This document shows positions 20,030-30,142 of a DNA stretch of 64,000 nt, piece by piece; the stretch's first letter is position 1; the number at the start of each line of letters is the position of its first letter. The stretch covers positions 806,001 to 870,000 of the forward strand of contig JAHRHY010000021.1 in assembly GCA_019671135.1 (NCBI GenBank). Direction: 5' to 3'. The position numbers and the translations under genes are program-made. The notes beneath the pieces are model-generated. The model saw only the letters and a list, made by a program, of their open reading frames with translations. It had not been told where the DNA came from and ran no database searches. The stretch is from Linnemannia hyalina. Lineage: Eukaryota > Mortierellomycota > Mortierellomycetes > Mortierellales > Mortierellaceae.

Positions 20030-21973
20030 ATGTCTTCATCTATCTATGATCCACAAGGCAAATACGCAACACACCCCACGTTCAAGGCCGCCTGCATCGC
20101 CCTTGGCATGCTTCAAGATGATCGCGAGTGGGAGAACTGTCTTCGGGATGCCGCAGTCTGCCAAACGGGATACCAACTCCGCTCCCTTTTTGCAAAGATT
20201 CTTGCCTTTTGCAACCCGACAAATCCTGCTCAGCTTTGGACCACCTTTCGCGATGCACTGTCTAATGATCTCCGTCCAAGGGAACGTGACGCTACCAGCC
20301 TTGAGCAGCGACAATCCTTTGCAGACCAGCGTGCAAATGCTGCCTTGATCCACTTACAAGTTCTCCTGAGGAACCTCGGCAAGACTCTCCACGACTACGA
20401 AGGCATGCCCGAGCCCGTCATACTGGAGCAGCATGGTCCCAACGTAAATGCATTTATTGCAGACGAGTTGAATTACCCTTTGCCCAGCGCAGAAGATTTC
20501 GCCATGATGGAGCAGTCACTCAACGCGAATCAGAGGGAAGCATACGACCGAATCAAGCACTCCTATGAGATGAACTCTTCCGAGGCGTACTTCATCGATG
20601 GTCCTGCAGGTACAGGAAAGACCTTCCTGTACTCCCTAATCCTGTCTATGGTCCGGTCGAATCGCGATATCGCTCTTGCCGTTGCTGGATCTGGAATCGC
20701 CGCATTACTCCTACAAGGCGGAAGAACCGCTCACTCGCGCTTTAAGATTCCCGTCCCTACCCACGAGGATAGCGTTTGTTCAGTCAACCACAGGTCAGAA
20801 ATTGCCAATCTTCTCATCCGGGCCAAGATCGTTGTCTGGGACGAGGCTCCGATGACGCATCGGCATATCTTTGAGGCTGTAGATCGCACTCTCAAAGACC
20901 TGATGAAGACTGTGGACCCTGCGAACGAACACCGTCCCTTTGGAGGAAAGCTCATGGTCTTTGGCGGCGACTTCAGGCAGATTCCTCCAGTCGTTAAGCA
21001 AGGCCGCAGAGAGGAAACCATTGGAGCCTGCTTTAAACGATCTCCACTCTGGGACCACATTCAACACCTTCATCTTTCCGTCAACATGCGCCTCCTCAGA
21101 AATGCCGACGCTCCCGACATCGAGGAACAGACCGGGTTTGCAAACTGGCTTCTTCAAGTCGGAGAAGGTACTGTTCCTGGCCCGTCTCCAGACCACAGAA
21201 TCTCCACCACCATCACACTTCCACCCCAGATGGTGATGCCAGCCAATGCCAACATTGGCGATCTCATTGCCAAGGTCTACCCTGATCTCCAGCACAATAT
21301 TGGCAATGCCCAGTATCTCAATCAGCGCGCAGTGCTCTGTCCAACAAACGACAACGTCGATGAAGTCAACAACCACATCATGTCAGCCATACAAGGGGAA
21401 TCAAGAGAGTTTCTCTCGCAGGACTCCATCATCGACAAAGAAGACGATAGGGTGGACGCTCTGTTTCCTATCGAGTTTCTGAACAGCCTCAAGTCGTCTT
21501 CGCTCCCTCCTCACTGCCTGAGATTGACCGTGGGTTGTCCTGTCATACTCCTTCGAAACCTCATGCCACAGGAAGGACTTTGCAATGGCACGCGACTCAT
21601 ATGTACATCGCTCTCACGGTACGTCTTGGGAGCCACTATCATTACAGGAACACATGCCGGCAATCAAGTATTCCTTTCCCGAATCCCGATCTGCCCTTCT
21701 GACCTCGATATGCCGTTCAAGTTCCGACGACTCCAGTTCCCTATCCGACCCGCCTTTGCAATGACGATCAACAAGTCCCAAGGTCAGACTTTAGACACCG
21801 TTGGTATCTATCTCAAGAAGCCGGTATTCGCCCATGGCCAACTGTACGTTGCCCTATCTCGAGTGACGAACAAGAACAACGTGCATGTGTTGATTGAGAG
21901 GGAGGGTCCCGATACACCATATGGCTGTACAACAAATGTTGTTTACCCAGAGATTCTTGCCCTGAGTGACTAA
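20030..21973 (+). CDS. Helitron helicase (Pif1-like), 5'-truncated
   Basis: A 647-codon intact frame. The first 150 residues match the region that precedes the helicase in Helitron Rep/Hel proteins. The helicase has Walker A GPAGTGKTFLYS (about residue 191), VVWDEAPMTHRH (Walker B), FGGDFRQIPPVV, LSVNMRL, CNGTRLICTSL and a C-terminal FAMTINKSQGQTLDTVG / GQLYVALSRVT. It should unwind DNA 5'-3' during rolling-circle transposition. The HUH replication-initiator domain is absent because the element begins right after a foreign Helitron-type 3' end at 20026. The ATG at 20030 is therefore probably not the native start. Confidence 0.85.
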   Translation: MSSSIYDPQGKYATHPTFKAACIALGMLQDDREWENCLRDAAVCQTGYQLRSLFAKILAFCNPTNPAQLWTTFRDALSNDLRPRERDATSLEQRQSFADQRANAALIHLQVLLRNLGKTLHDYEGMPEPVILEQHGPNVNAFIADELNYPLPSAEDFAMMEQSLNANQREAYDRIKHSYEMNSSEAYFIDGPAGTGKTFLYSLILSMVRSNRDIALAVAGSGIAALLLQGGRTAHSRFKIPVPTHEDSVCSVNHRSEIANLLIRAKIVVWDEAPMTHRHIFEAVDRTLKDLMKTVDPANEHRPFGGKLMVFGGDFRQIPPVVKQGRREETIGACFKRSPLWDHIQHLHLSVNMRLLRNADAPDIEEQTGFANWLLQVGEGTVPGPSPDHRISTTITLPPQMVMPANANIGDLIAKVYPDLQHNIGNAQYLNQRAVLCPTNDNVDEVNNHIMSAIQGESREFLSQDSIIDKEDDRVDALFPIEFLNSLKSSSLPPHCLRLTVGCPVILLRNLMPQEGLCNGTRLICTSLSRYVLGATIITGTHAGNQVFLSRIPICPSDLDMPFKFRRLQFPIRPAFAMTINKSQGQTLDTVGIYLKKPVFAHGQLYVALSRVTNKNNVHVLIEREGPDTPYGCTTNVVYPEILALSD

Positions 21974-22144
21974 AAAAAAATGACATAAGAAAAAAAAAAA
22001 GGAGGGTAGGGATCAAGGGAGACAGTGACAGACAGAAATAAATATTACCACATCCATTTCGCTTTCTTTTTTTTTTTTTTTCACCCAACACCTCCGCGAG
22101 CGAAGCCGCGGGTACTATCTCTATCTCTCTAAAAAAATAACGAT
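21974..22144 (+). other. 3' part of the truncated Helitron, with hairpin
   Basis: A-rich sequence, then a poly-T run, then a stem (CCGCG...CGCGG, 22094-22111) enclosing the heptamer GCGAAGC. The hairpin resembles the Helitron 3' hairpins at 34093-34109 and 36023-36039, but no clear CTRR end follows at the usual distance. Confidence 0.45.
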
Positions 22145-23337
22145 TCTATAAATCACGTGAGGGCGCAGCCCGAACTAAAAAAATGTGAGGGCCGTGGCCC
22201 TCACCAGTATCTTGCGCGTAGCGCCAGCGCGAAGCGCCTGTGTCTTGCGCGAAGCGCCAGTATTTTGTGAGCGAAGCGAGCGATGGTCACGGGCAAGGCC
22301 ATCAAGAGTATCTTGCGCGAAGCGCGCCAGTGTCCTGTGAGCGCAGCGAGCGTACGGGCACGGGCTAAGAGGATATGAGGGCGTAGCCCGAATCAAGGGG
22401 CTTTGAAGAGGATGTGAGCGCAGCGAGCAATGGTCACGGGCGCGCGCCCTGGCGAGACAATCGAAAGTATCTTGCGCGAAGCGCCAGTATGTTGTGACCG
22501 CACGGGTACGAAAGGGAGAAGATGATGTGAGGGCGTAGCCCGAACCAGGACCTTTTTTGCGCCAAGCACCCGTACTTTGTAAGCGAAGCGAGCGATGGTC
22601 ACGGGCAAGGCCATTAAGAGTATCTTGCGCAAAGCGCGCCAGTATCCTGTGAGCGCAGCGAGCGTACGGGCACGGGACAAGAGGATATGAGGGCGTAGCC
22701 CGAACCAGAGAAACTTTCTTGCGCAAAGCCCCAGTACTTCGTAAGGGCAAAGCTGTAGCTGTCAGATCCCTATTGCCGCCTGCGGCAAAAGGAAGCGACC
22801 GCTGGAGCGTGGCCGTCTGGGCCATCTAGCGCAAAGCGCCAGTATGCTGTGAACGAGCCTTTTCGCAAGCCTACTAAAAAGCAAGAAATCCTCTGGCGTG
22901 ATGTAGAGCAAAGGGTAGTCAAGGATATCTTGAATATACTGCGAGTGAGGGTGATCCGAGAGAATAATGAATACAAACAAGGCCAGGGGGATGGCTCCCC
23001 AGCTACTAAGATGACTATCTAATAAGGGAGGTCAGCTGGGCCCAGCTGGGACCAGGGATATTATTCTTTATGGCACAACAGGAAACTCCACAGGTATGAG
23101 CTCTACATTCCCCAAGCATGCCATTGGCCACAGGTAGTTGTGAAAAATTTACAGTCACACTACACTTGAAAAAGGAAAAAGGTAATAGGCAAGTGGCACC
23201 CTTATCTTTAAACGAGTCTTCTTCAAAGACCCTTCAAACACCCTTCAAAGACCCTTCCAAGACCCACACCCCTCACCCCAGACCCCCTTACAGCAACTTC
23301 CGGCACCCGTGGCATCGCCCACGGGCAACCTTTCTAG
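22145..23337 (+). mobile_element. Non-autonomous Helitron, 1.19 kb
   Basis: It starts TCTATAAATCACGTGAGGGC. It ends with the hairpin CCCGTGGCATCGCCCACGGG (23306-23325), nine bases, CTAG (23334-23337) and then T. The same 5' motif (AAATCACGTGAGGGC-G-N-A-GCCCGAAC) and the same 3' hairpin occur at the ends of the Rep/Hel element that follows, so both belong to one family. It encodes no replicase. A 57-codon open stretch (22851-23023) and a CAGCTGGGCCCAGCTG palindrome near 23030 lie inside. Confidence 0.65.
22154..22860. repeat. Array of GC-rich mini-hairpins with GNA loops (array 1)
   Basis: By eye about 14 copies of the heptamer GCGNAGC occur, with N = A, T or C, in contexts such as GGGCGTAGCCC, GCGCGAAGCGC and GAGCGCAGCGAGC. 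A 20-nt palindrome, GTGAGGGCCGTGGCCCTCAC, lies near 22182. Larger blocks of about 230 bp recur. The long open frames on the minus strand here are artefacts of these repeats. Confidence 0.8.
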
Positions 23338-23375
23338 TTCTAGTCTTCTTAAAAAAAAAGTCAAAAAAGTTAAAT

Positions 23376-23770
23376 CACGTGAGGGCGGAGCCCGAACTAA
23401 AAAAATGTATCTTGCGCGTAGCGCCAGCGCGAAGCGCCAGTACTTTGTGAGCGAAGCGAGCGATGGTCACGGGCAAGGCCATCAAGAGTATCTTGCGCGA
23501 AGCGCGCCAGTATCCTGTGAGCGAAGCGAGCGTACAGGCACGGAACAAGAGGATATGAGGGCGTAGCCCGAATCAAGGGGCTTTGAAGAGGATGTGAGGG
23601 CGTAGCCCGAACCAGAGGAGCTTTCTTGCCCAAAGCGCCAATATTTCGTAAGGGCAAAGCTGTAGCTGTCAGATCCCTGTTGCCGCCTGTGGCAAAAGGG
23701 AGCGACCGCTGGAGCGTGGCCGTCAGGGCCATCTTGCGCGAAGCGCCAGTCTTCTGTGAAAGAATTTTTT
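23376..23770. repeat. Array of GC-rich mini-hairpins with GNA loops (array 2)
   Basis: About nine GCGNAGC heptamers by eye, including GGGCGGAGCCC, GGGCGTAGCCC and GCGCGAAGCGC. It starts with the same AAATCACGTGAGGGC motif as array 1 and is a shorter version of it, in the 5' subterminal part of Helitron-1. Confidence 0.75.
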
Positions 23771-25361
23771 ATCAAGCACTTAAAAGCAGTCCGGTCTCTG
23801 TTTTTTTTTTTTGAGTGAACATGCAATGGGTTGGATCTTACTCCTTCCTTCATTCCCGAATCCTTCCTCCTTCATCACTGCTTCACTCTCAAGCTCCATC
23901 CTTCTCTCTCTTTGTATCTTTCCCCATACGCACAACGACACAAAGGTAAATATTGCTAATCAGGAAAACACAATTAACAAGCATCTCCATCAACCTCAGC
24001 CAAGGCACTAATTAATTCGCCCTCTGCTGTTAACGAATGTAGGATGCCCAGAGTTGTTACCTGTCCGGCTTGCCTGAAAGAAGGCCACGCACGTTCATCA
24101 AACGTAGCATGTATGCTCAATCCACGAAGGTATTATATGAACACACAACACTGACTTTTCGTAATGTTGTAATATTAGAACTGCAGCTGATCGATTTTTT
24201 TTGTTATCATTTAGGCTGGCAGTATTGGTCGATCAACTCGAAAGAGACGCCTATATTGCGCGCATTCGTGCGCAATCGCTAAACATTGAGCCACACGTTG
24301 CTCTCCTGCCTCCCCCTGTTCTTGGACTTGCACCACGACCACCACGACCAGCTATTTACGTACCGCTCGCTCGGAGGAAGTCCTTCACGGAAGACTTGGT
24401 TAGAGGACCGGATGTTGTTGATGGCCGTCACAAGATCGATCGGATGATTTCATGTCCGCACTGCAAGGCACGAGTTTGGGTTCAGGAACGAAGTGGCGGT
24501 AGCAAGCAATTCCCGCTATTTTCAATATGCTGTTTACAGGGACGAGTCGAAATCCCAGAGATTCCCGCGGATCCAGGACTCTTGGAGTTTATTGGCGAGC
24601 AGTCTGCTGTAGGAAACATATTTCGCGACAACATTCGAAAATACAACTCTGCGTTGTCCTTCACCTCCATGGGCGTCTCTACCGATCTTGATCTTGCTAA
24701 TGCACGAGAAGGTGTGTACACATATCGGATCCAAGGAGCAGTTGTACATGAGCTTGGTCCGTTGCGAGCCCGTGAGGGCGAGGAACCGACCTTTGCTCAG
24801 ATCTACTTTCATGATCCGAACGAGCAGGCCGCTCGCCGTCAGGAGATCTTTCCTGATGTTTTCGATGAGGTTCGGCTACGAGAGATCCAAACAATACTGG
24901 AGACCAACCGGTTTTGCCTTGCGTACAAGAATATCCGAGAGCTTGAAGCAGAGCATGGACCTGTCGAGGAAATCAGGATTGTGTTGAAGGCTGCAAGAGA
25001 GACCAATGGGCGCAGACAGCGGCAGTACGACCTTCCCTCAGCTAATGAGATTGCTGTCCTAATGCCAGGAGATGATACAGCCACCGAGCCCAGGGACATT
25101 GTTATCCAAGGCAGGAATGGATACTTGAAGAGGATAGATGAAACTCATCCTGACTACGATCCAATGCAATATATACTTTTGCATCCCTGAGGTGAAGATG
25201 GCTGGAAATTCAAGACGTATTTCTTGAGGCCGAGGCAGGCATATCCGTTACAAGACGAAGCGGTTGATCCAGGAGAAGCAGGAGATCCACAGGAGAACGA
25301 CTTGGAAGACCCTAATGCCGAAGCCATGCAGGAATCCGATCATGACGCTGAGGAGGGGGAG

Positions 25362-25480
25362 GTGGAGGAGGTGTGGGAGGAGGTGGAGGGCGAGGAGGTG
25401 GAGGAGGGTGAGGAGGTGGAGGAGGGTGAGGAGGTGGAGGAGGGTGAGGAGGTGGAGGAGGGTGAGGAGGTGGTGGAGGA
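25362..25480 (+). repeat. 18-bp tandem repeat inside Rep/Hel
   Basis: Units of GAGGAGGTGGAGGAGGGT repeated about five times encode an (EEVEEG)n acidic tract between the N-terminal domain and the initiator. Confidence 0.9.
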
Positions 25481-27429
25481 GCACCAAGGCGTGGACAAGT
25501 CTATTACGGCGCGTGCTTACTACGCTTTTCGCCTCCAAGTGCGTCCCGTTAGTGACACCGATTCGCGATGTTATTTTTGGCTGTTTGGTCGTCTTTGCCA
25601 GCAGTATGTGGTTGATCAATACGCAAAGATCGAGTCCGGAAGATTGGCGTACATCAAGAGCAACCAGAAAAAACTCCGCATCGACCTCTACAAGGGCCTC
25701 ATGGACGCCATGCAGAAAGACCATGCAGCCGGCGGCACCGGCAAGTTTATCGTGCTGCCTTCTTCCTTTACCGGCGGTCCTCGACATATGGCCGCGCTGT
25801 ACCAGGATGCAATGACTATGGTCCGCCGCTTGGGCAAAGCCGGATTTATTCATCACTTTTACCTGCAATCCCAAGTGGCCCGAAATCGAGAGCGAGTTGA
25901 TGGAAGGTCAGAAGGCAGCAGAGAGACCCGACTTGATAGTTCGAGTCTTTCATATCAAGCTCCAGGCTTTCCTGAATGACATTATCAGGAAGAAAGAAAA
26001 GGGCATTTTTGGCAAGGTTCGTTACATCTCAGTGTCTGTTCACTTTATTTTCTATTAAAAGTAGTTGTTAGTCCTTTGTATATAGTCATATGGATCAATA
26101 AAAAACTTTTTTCTCACCATTTCCTCTTTCTTATTGTTCATATTACAAGGTCATTGCCTATACCTACGTGATCGAGTTCCAGAAGCGCGGCTTGCCTCAC
26201 GCCCACATGCTGCTCATCCTGGAGACAGCAAGCAAGATTACGACCATTAACGACATTAATGCCACAGTCTCTGCCGAGATTCCTGACCATGAGACGTGTC
26301 CTCTTTTATATGAGACAGTAACGTCGTCAATGATCCACGGTCCCTGTGGTGCGCAAAACCCGACGGCCCCCTGTATGTCAACCAAGGTCGTCGATGGATC
26401 AGAAGTCCTCTACTGTACCAAGACCTATCCTCGGCCATTTCTGGAAGAGACGGTCGTGAACAACCAAAGCTATCCTCAGTACCGGAGGAGGCTCAACGGT
26501 CGGACCTTCAGAAAAAATAATTTCACCGCAGACAACAGCTGGGTCGTTCCTCACAACCCGTACCTGTCTACAAAGTACAACGCCCACATCAACGTCGAGG
26601 TGTGCTCCTCCGTCGCCGCTGTCAAATACCTCTACAAGTACGTCTACAAGGGTCATGACAGAACCATGATCGCTCTTCATCCTGCCGTGGCGCGTTATCG
26701 TCCCAGACGCGGACCTAACGATATCAATGAGGTCGATAACTTTCGAGATGCCAGATATGTGTCTTCCTGCGAAGCCCTCTGGAGGATATTCAAGTTCAAG
26801 CTGCATGGACGTTCGCCCACAATCCAAAGGCTGCAGGTGCACTTGGAGGATCACCAGACTGTCCTTTTTGATGACGACGACAACCTGGAGGAAGGTGTCG
26901 ACGCGCAAAAGGACAGTTGCCTGATGGCTTACTTCAAGCTGAATCAGAATGACCCCGAGGCTCAAGAGCACACATACCCCGAGATTCCCAAACACTACAG
27001 CTGGCAAAGCCGCACTCACACCTGGAGGAGACGCACTCAAAGCCGCAGTGTTATGACCCGTCTGTTATTTGTACATCCTAAGGATCGCGAGCGCCACGCC
27101 CTTCGACTGTTACTTTTACATGTCAAAGGCGCCACCAGCTTTCAATACCTCAGGACTGTGCCCGATCATAACGACAACACCCGACAAATCGTCTATGACA
27201 CCTTCAGAGAGGCAGCCTTGGTTCGTCAACTGTTCAAAGATGATCAAGCATGGTTCGACCTCCTTGAAGAAGCCATTGTGGCCCAGATGCCCGCCCGTCT
27301 CCGTCACCTTTTTTCATGGGTTCTATGCCACTGCGATCCATCGGCCCCTTTGAACCTATGGCTGCGATTTGCAGGCGACCTTTCATACGACTACCTTCGC
27401 CGTCTGCGCCGTGCCAACCCCGTTCAAAA

Positions 27430-27660
27430 CGTTCCCTTGGCTCCAGTCGATCCTCCCTTGGCTCCAGTCAACGCTGCAGTCGACGCAGTCGACGCGGCAG
27501 TTGACGCTCCCTTACCTCCAGTCGATCCCCCCTTGACTCCAGTCGAAGCTGCAGTCGACGCTCCCCTACCTCCAGTCGATCTTCCCTTGGCTCCAGTCGA
27601 AGCTGCAGTCGACGCAGTCGACGCGGCATTCGACGCTCCCTTACCTCCTGCCGACCCTCC
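27430..27660 (+). repeat. Tandem repeat encoding a Pro/Val/Asp/Ala linker
   Basis: Alternating CCTCCAGTCGATCC- and GCTGCAGTCGACG-type units encode a flexible linker between the initiator half and the helicase half of Rep/Hel. Confidence 0.85.
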
Positions 27661-29364
27661 TCTGGACCATGATGAAATACGCGCAAGAAATGCTGCTCTG
27701 GCGGACATCAATAGGATCCTGATCGAAATGGACGAAAACTCTGGCCTTGACAAATTCCCTGAATTGCATCGGCTGTTCACAGGCGACAACATTTACGACC
27801 ACATTGATGACCTCAACGACATTCACCTTCCCCCTCCTCCCAACAACCACGACCTCCTTAATCCAGGTCAACGAGCCGCCTTTGAAAGAATCGTCGATGC
27901 TATCGAAGGCCGCCCTACCCCTAAAAAAATCTTTTTTATCGATGGCCCTGCTGGAACCGGAAAGTCCTTCATCTACAACACCTTGATCGCTCATGTCCTT
28001 GGTCTCGGCAGAAAAATCACCACCGTCGCCTCCTCTGGAATCGCCGCCTTGATCCTCCATGAAGGCCGCACCGCTCACTCCACCTTCAAGATTCCCCTCA
28101 AAGTCTCCGAAACCTCTACCTGCAACATTCCTGTAAACGACGTCCTGGCCGAAAGGATTCGTGACGCCGCCGCCATCATCTGGGATGAGGCTCCAATGAC
28201 TCATCGCCATACCTTTGAGACCGTTGATAGATCCCTCCGAGACGTCATGAAAGTTGCCTTGCCTTTCGGAGGCAAAGTCGTCATCTTTGGAGGTGACTTT
28301 CGCCAAGTTACCCCCGTCGTCCAGCGTGCCACCCAAAGGCAAATCGAGGATTCAAGCCTTCGATTCTCCAAGTTTTGGCCCCACGTCGAATCCCTCATTC
28401 TCACACAGAATATGAGAGTCGCTCAAGACCCGGAAAACGAGGAATTTATTCAGTTTCTTCTTCGCATCGGTGAGGGACGAGAGCCTACCGTCACTTCCGG
28501 ACAACATAACGATTACATCAAAATCCCCACCCAGTTCCTCTTTCAACCCATCCCTCCCAACGCCGACAACGAACCCCAAAAGCAGCTCATCCGCACAATC
28601 TACCCTGGCCTTAACACTGCTGCTCCTACAGCCGAGGTTATGGCTGACCGCGTCCTCCTAACTTGCCTCAACGCCGAAGTCGACCGATTGAACGCTTTAG
28701 CAACACAGATGATGCCTGGCGAGCCCGTCGTCTATAATGCCATGGACTGTATCCCAGACGAGGACTCTGCCGAAGCTTGCCATTATGCCCCAGAGTTTCT
28801 CAACACTCTTTCGCCTAATGGTTTACCTCCCTACAAGCTTGAGCTCAAGGTCGGACAACCCATCATCCTTCTTCGAAACATCCATCCTGCACTAGGTCTG
28901 TGCAACGGCACCCGCCTTATCGTTCGACAATTAGGACGCTCATTGATTGGCGCCGACATCATGACCGGTATTAACCGTGGACAATTTGTCCTCATTCCTC
29001 GCGTTCCTCTAACCAATGCCGATGATGACCTCGCCTTCCCAATCAAGTTCCAAAGGACCCAGTTCCCCATCAAGCCCGCCTTTGCCATGACCATCAATAA
29101 GGCCCAGGGCCAAACCCTTCACCAAGTTGGACTCTACCTCCCCAAACCCGTCTTTGGCCATGGCCAGTTGTACGTTGCTCTCTCACGCTGCACCACTCCA
29201 AAAAACCTGAAAATCCTCATTGAGAATGGGGACATCCAAGGCAGGCAAGGCGTATATACCCGTAACGTTGTATTCAAGAGATTTTTTGAAGAATAAATAC
29301 CCATACATACATCCTTTTAATAACTCCAACCACCCGTGGCATCGCCCACGGGCAACCTTTCTCA

Positions 29365-30142
29365 TATATTAAAATCAATGTCTCTTTATCACATGATATA
29401 CACCAATTTTCTGTAATTGCATAATTGCACACCGGCGTGACGTCTCCATCCTCGACATCATGTTATCTTCCTTTTTTTACCCCCTTCTTTTCTTTTACAA
29501 CAACAAAAACTGCAACAGAAAGCAACAAACAACAATAGCAACAACAGCAAGCAACAAACGACACCAGAAACAAAAAAGACATCCACCAGCATGGCATGGA
29601 CAAAATGAGACATGAGAATGCAGACGCAGCATGGACTGGACAGACATGAGGATGCAGCTTGGCATGGACAGACATGAAGATGCAGCTTGGCCCTTTTTTT
29701 TTTTTTGAAAAAATGCACCAGACTCATGATGTTAACACCAAAGTGAGAACGTCACTATCAGAGTGGGTTGCGTACGCATATTACCCCCTCTAAGGTGTGA
29801 AATAAAATATTCCTCTCTTTCTTTCCATTGACATATTCGACCATACACCATCCTTTTCAGCATGGACAGACATGAGGACTCAGCTTGGCATGGACAAACA
29901 CGAAGACGCGAGCACACATACCACAAGGAAGAACAAGAATGAAGAGAACACAGACGCCAATCTACTGAGCATGGTCAGTGAACAGTAGGGTAACGGTATG
30001 TCGTGGCACAAGGAGAGTGAAGAGGTTGTATTATTTCTCTTTTAGAAAAGGGTAAGCGTCTCATAATTCTCAGTATCGATTCTCATTAATCCTTGACCAT
30101 ATTTTGACATATCTTCTACAGTCTCAAGTTTTATCCTCTTCA
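29365..30142. other. Intergenic block with about 30-bp degenerate repeats
   Basis: CAGCTTGGCATGGACAGACA-like units occur four or five times between about 29588 and 29695 and again near 29860-29905. Poly-T/CAA-rich tracts surround them. No gene is seen. Confidence 0.55.

Larger units (their letters stand above)
24042..29296 (+). pseudogene. Helitron-1 Rep/Hel gene, one stop and one frameshift
   Basis: Exons 24042-24129, 24215-26016 and 26150-29296, with introns of 85 and 133 bp (GT-AG). The N-terminus has a zinc finger (CPACLKEG, then CPHC). The Helitron-like N domain carries YYAFRLQVRP, DQYAKIESGRLAYIK and GKFIVLPSSFTGGPRHM. The initiator has HUH (RGLPHAHM, just after the second intron) and the two-tyrosine motif (AVKYLYKYVYKGHD). 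The helicase has GPAGTGKSFIYN, IIWDEAPMTHRH, FGGDFRQVTP, LTQNMRV, FAMTINKAQGQTL and GQLYVALSRCT. Defects: TGA at 25188-25190 in an otherwise continuous frame, and one extra C at about 25849, after which TFTCNPKWPEIESEL continues in another frame. Repetitive inserts are EEVEEG units (25362-25480) and PVDPPLAPV-type units (27430-27660). The protein should nick DNA, transfer strands through tyrosines and unwind it. This copy cannot make the full protein, although the rest is well preserved. Confidence 0.85.
23338..29364 (+). mobile_element. Autonomous-type Helitron (Helitron-1)
   Basis: A roughly 6.0-kb element lying directly 3' of the non-autonomous copy. The 5' motif (AAATCACGTGAGGGC) is at about 23373, preceded by a degenerate start. 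The 3' hairpin CCCGTGGCATCGCCCACGGG is at 29333-29352, followed by CTCA (29361-29364) in place of CTAG and then T. It carries a full-length but disabled Rep/Hel gene. Exact 5' end uncertain. Confidence 0.7.

Noticed and set aside
22175..22825. A 216-codon minus-strand frame over the hairpin array
   Set aside because: Its protein is a repeat of SYPLVPCPYARCAH-type units produced by the DNA hairpin repeats.
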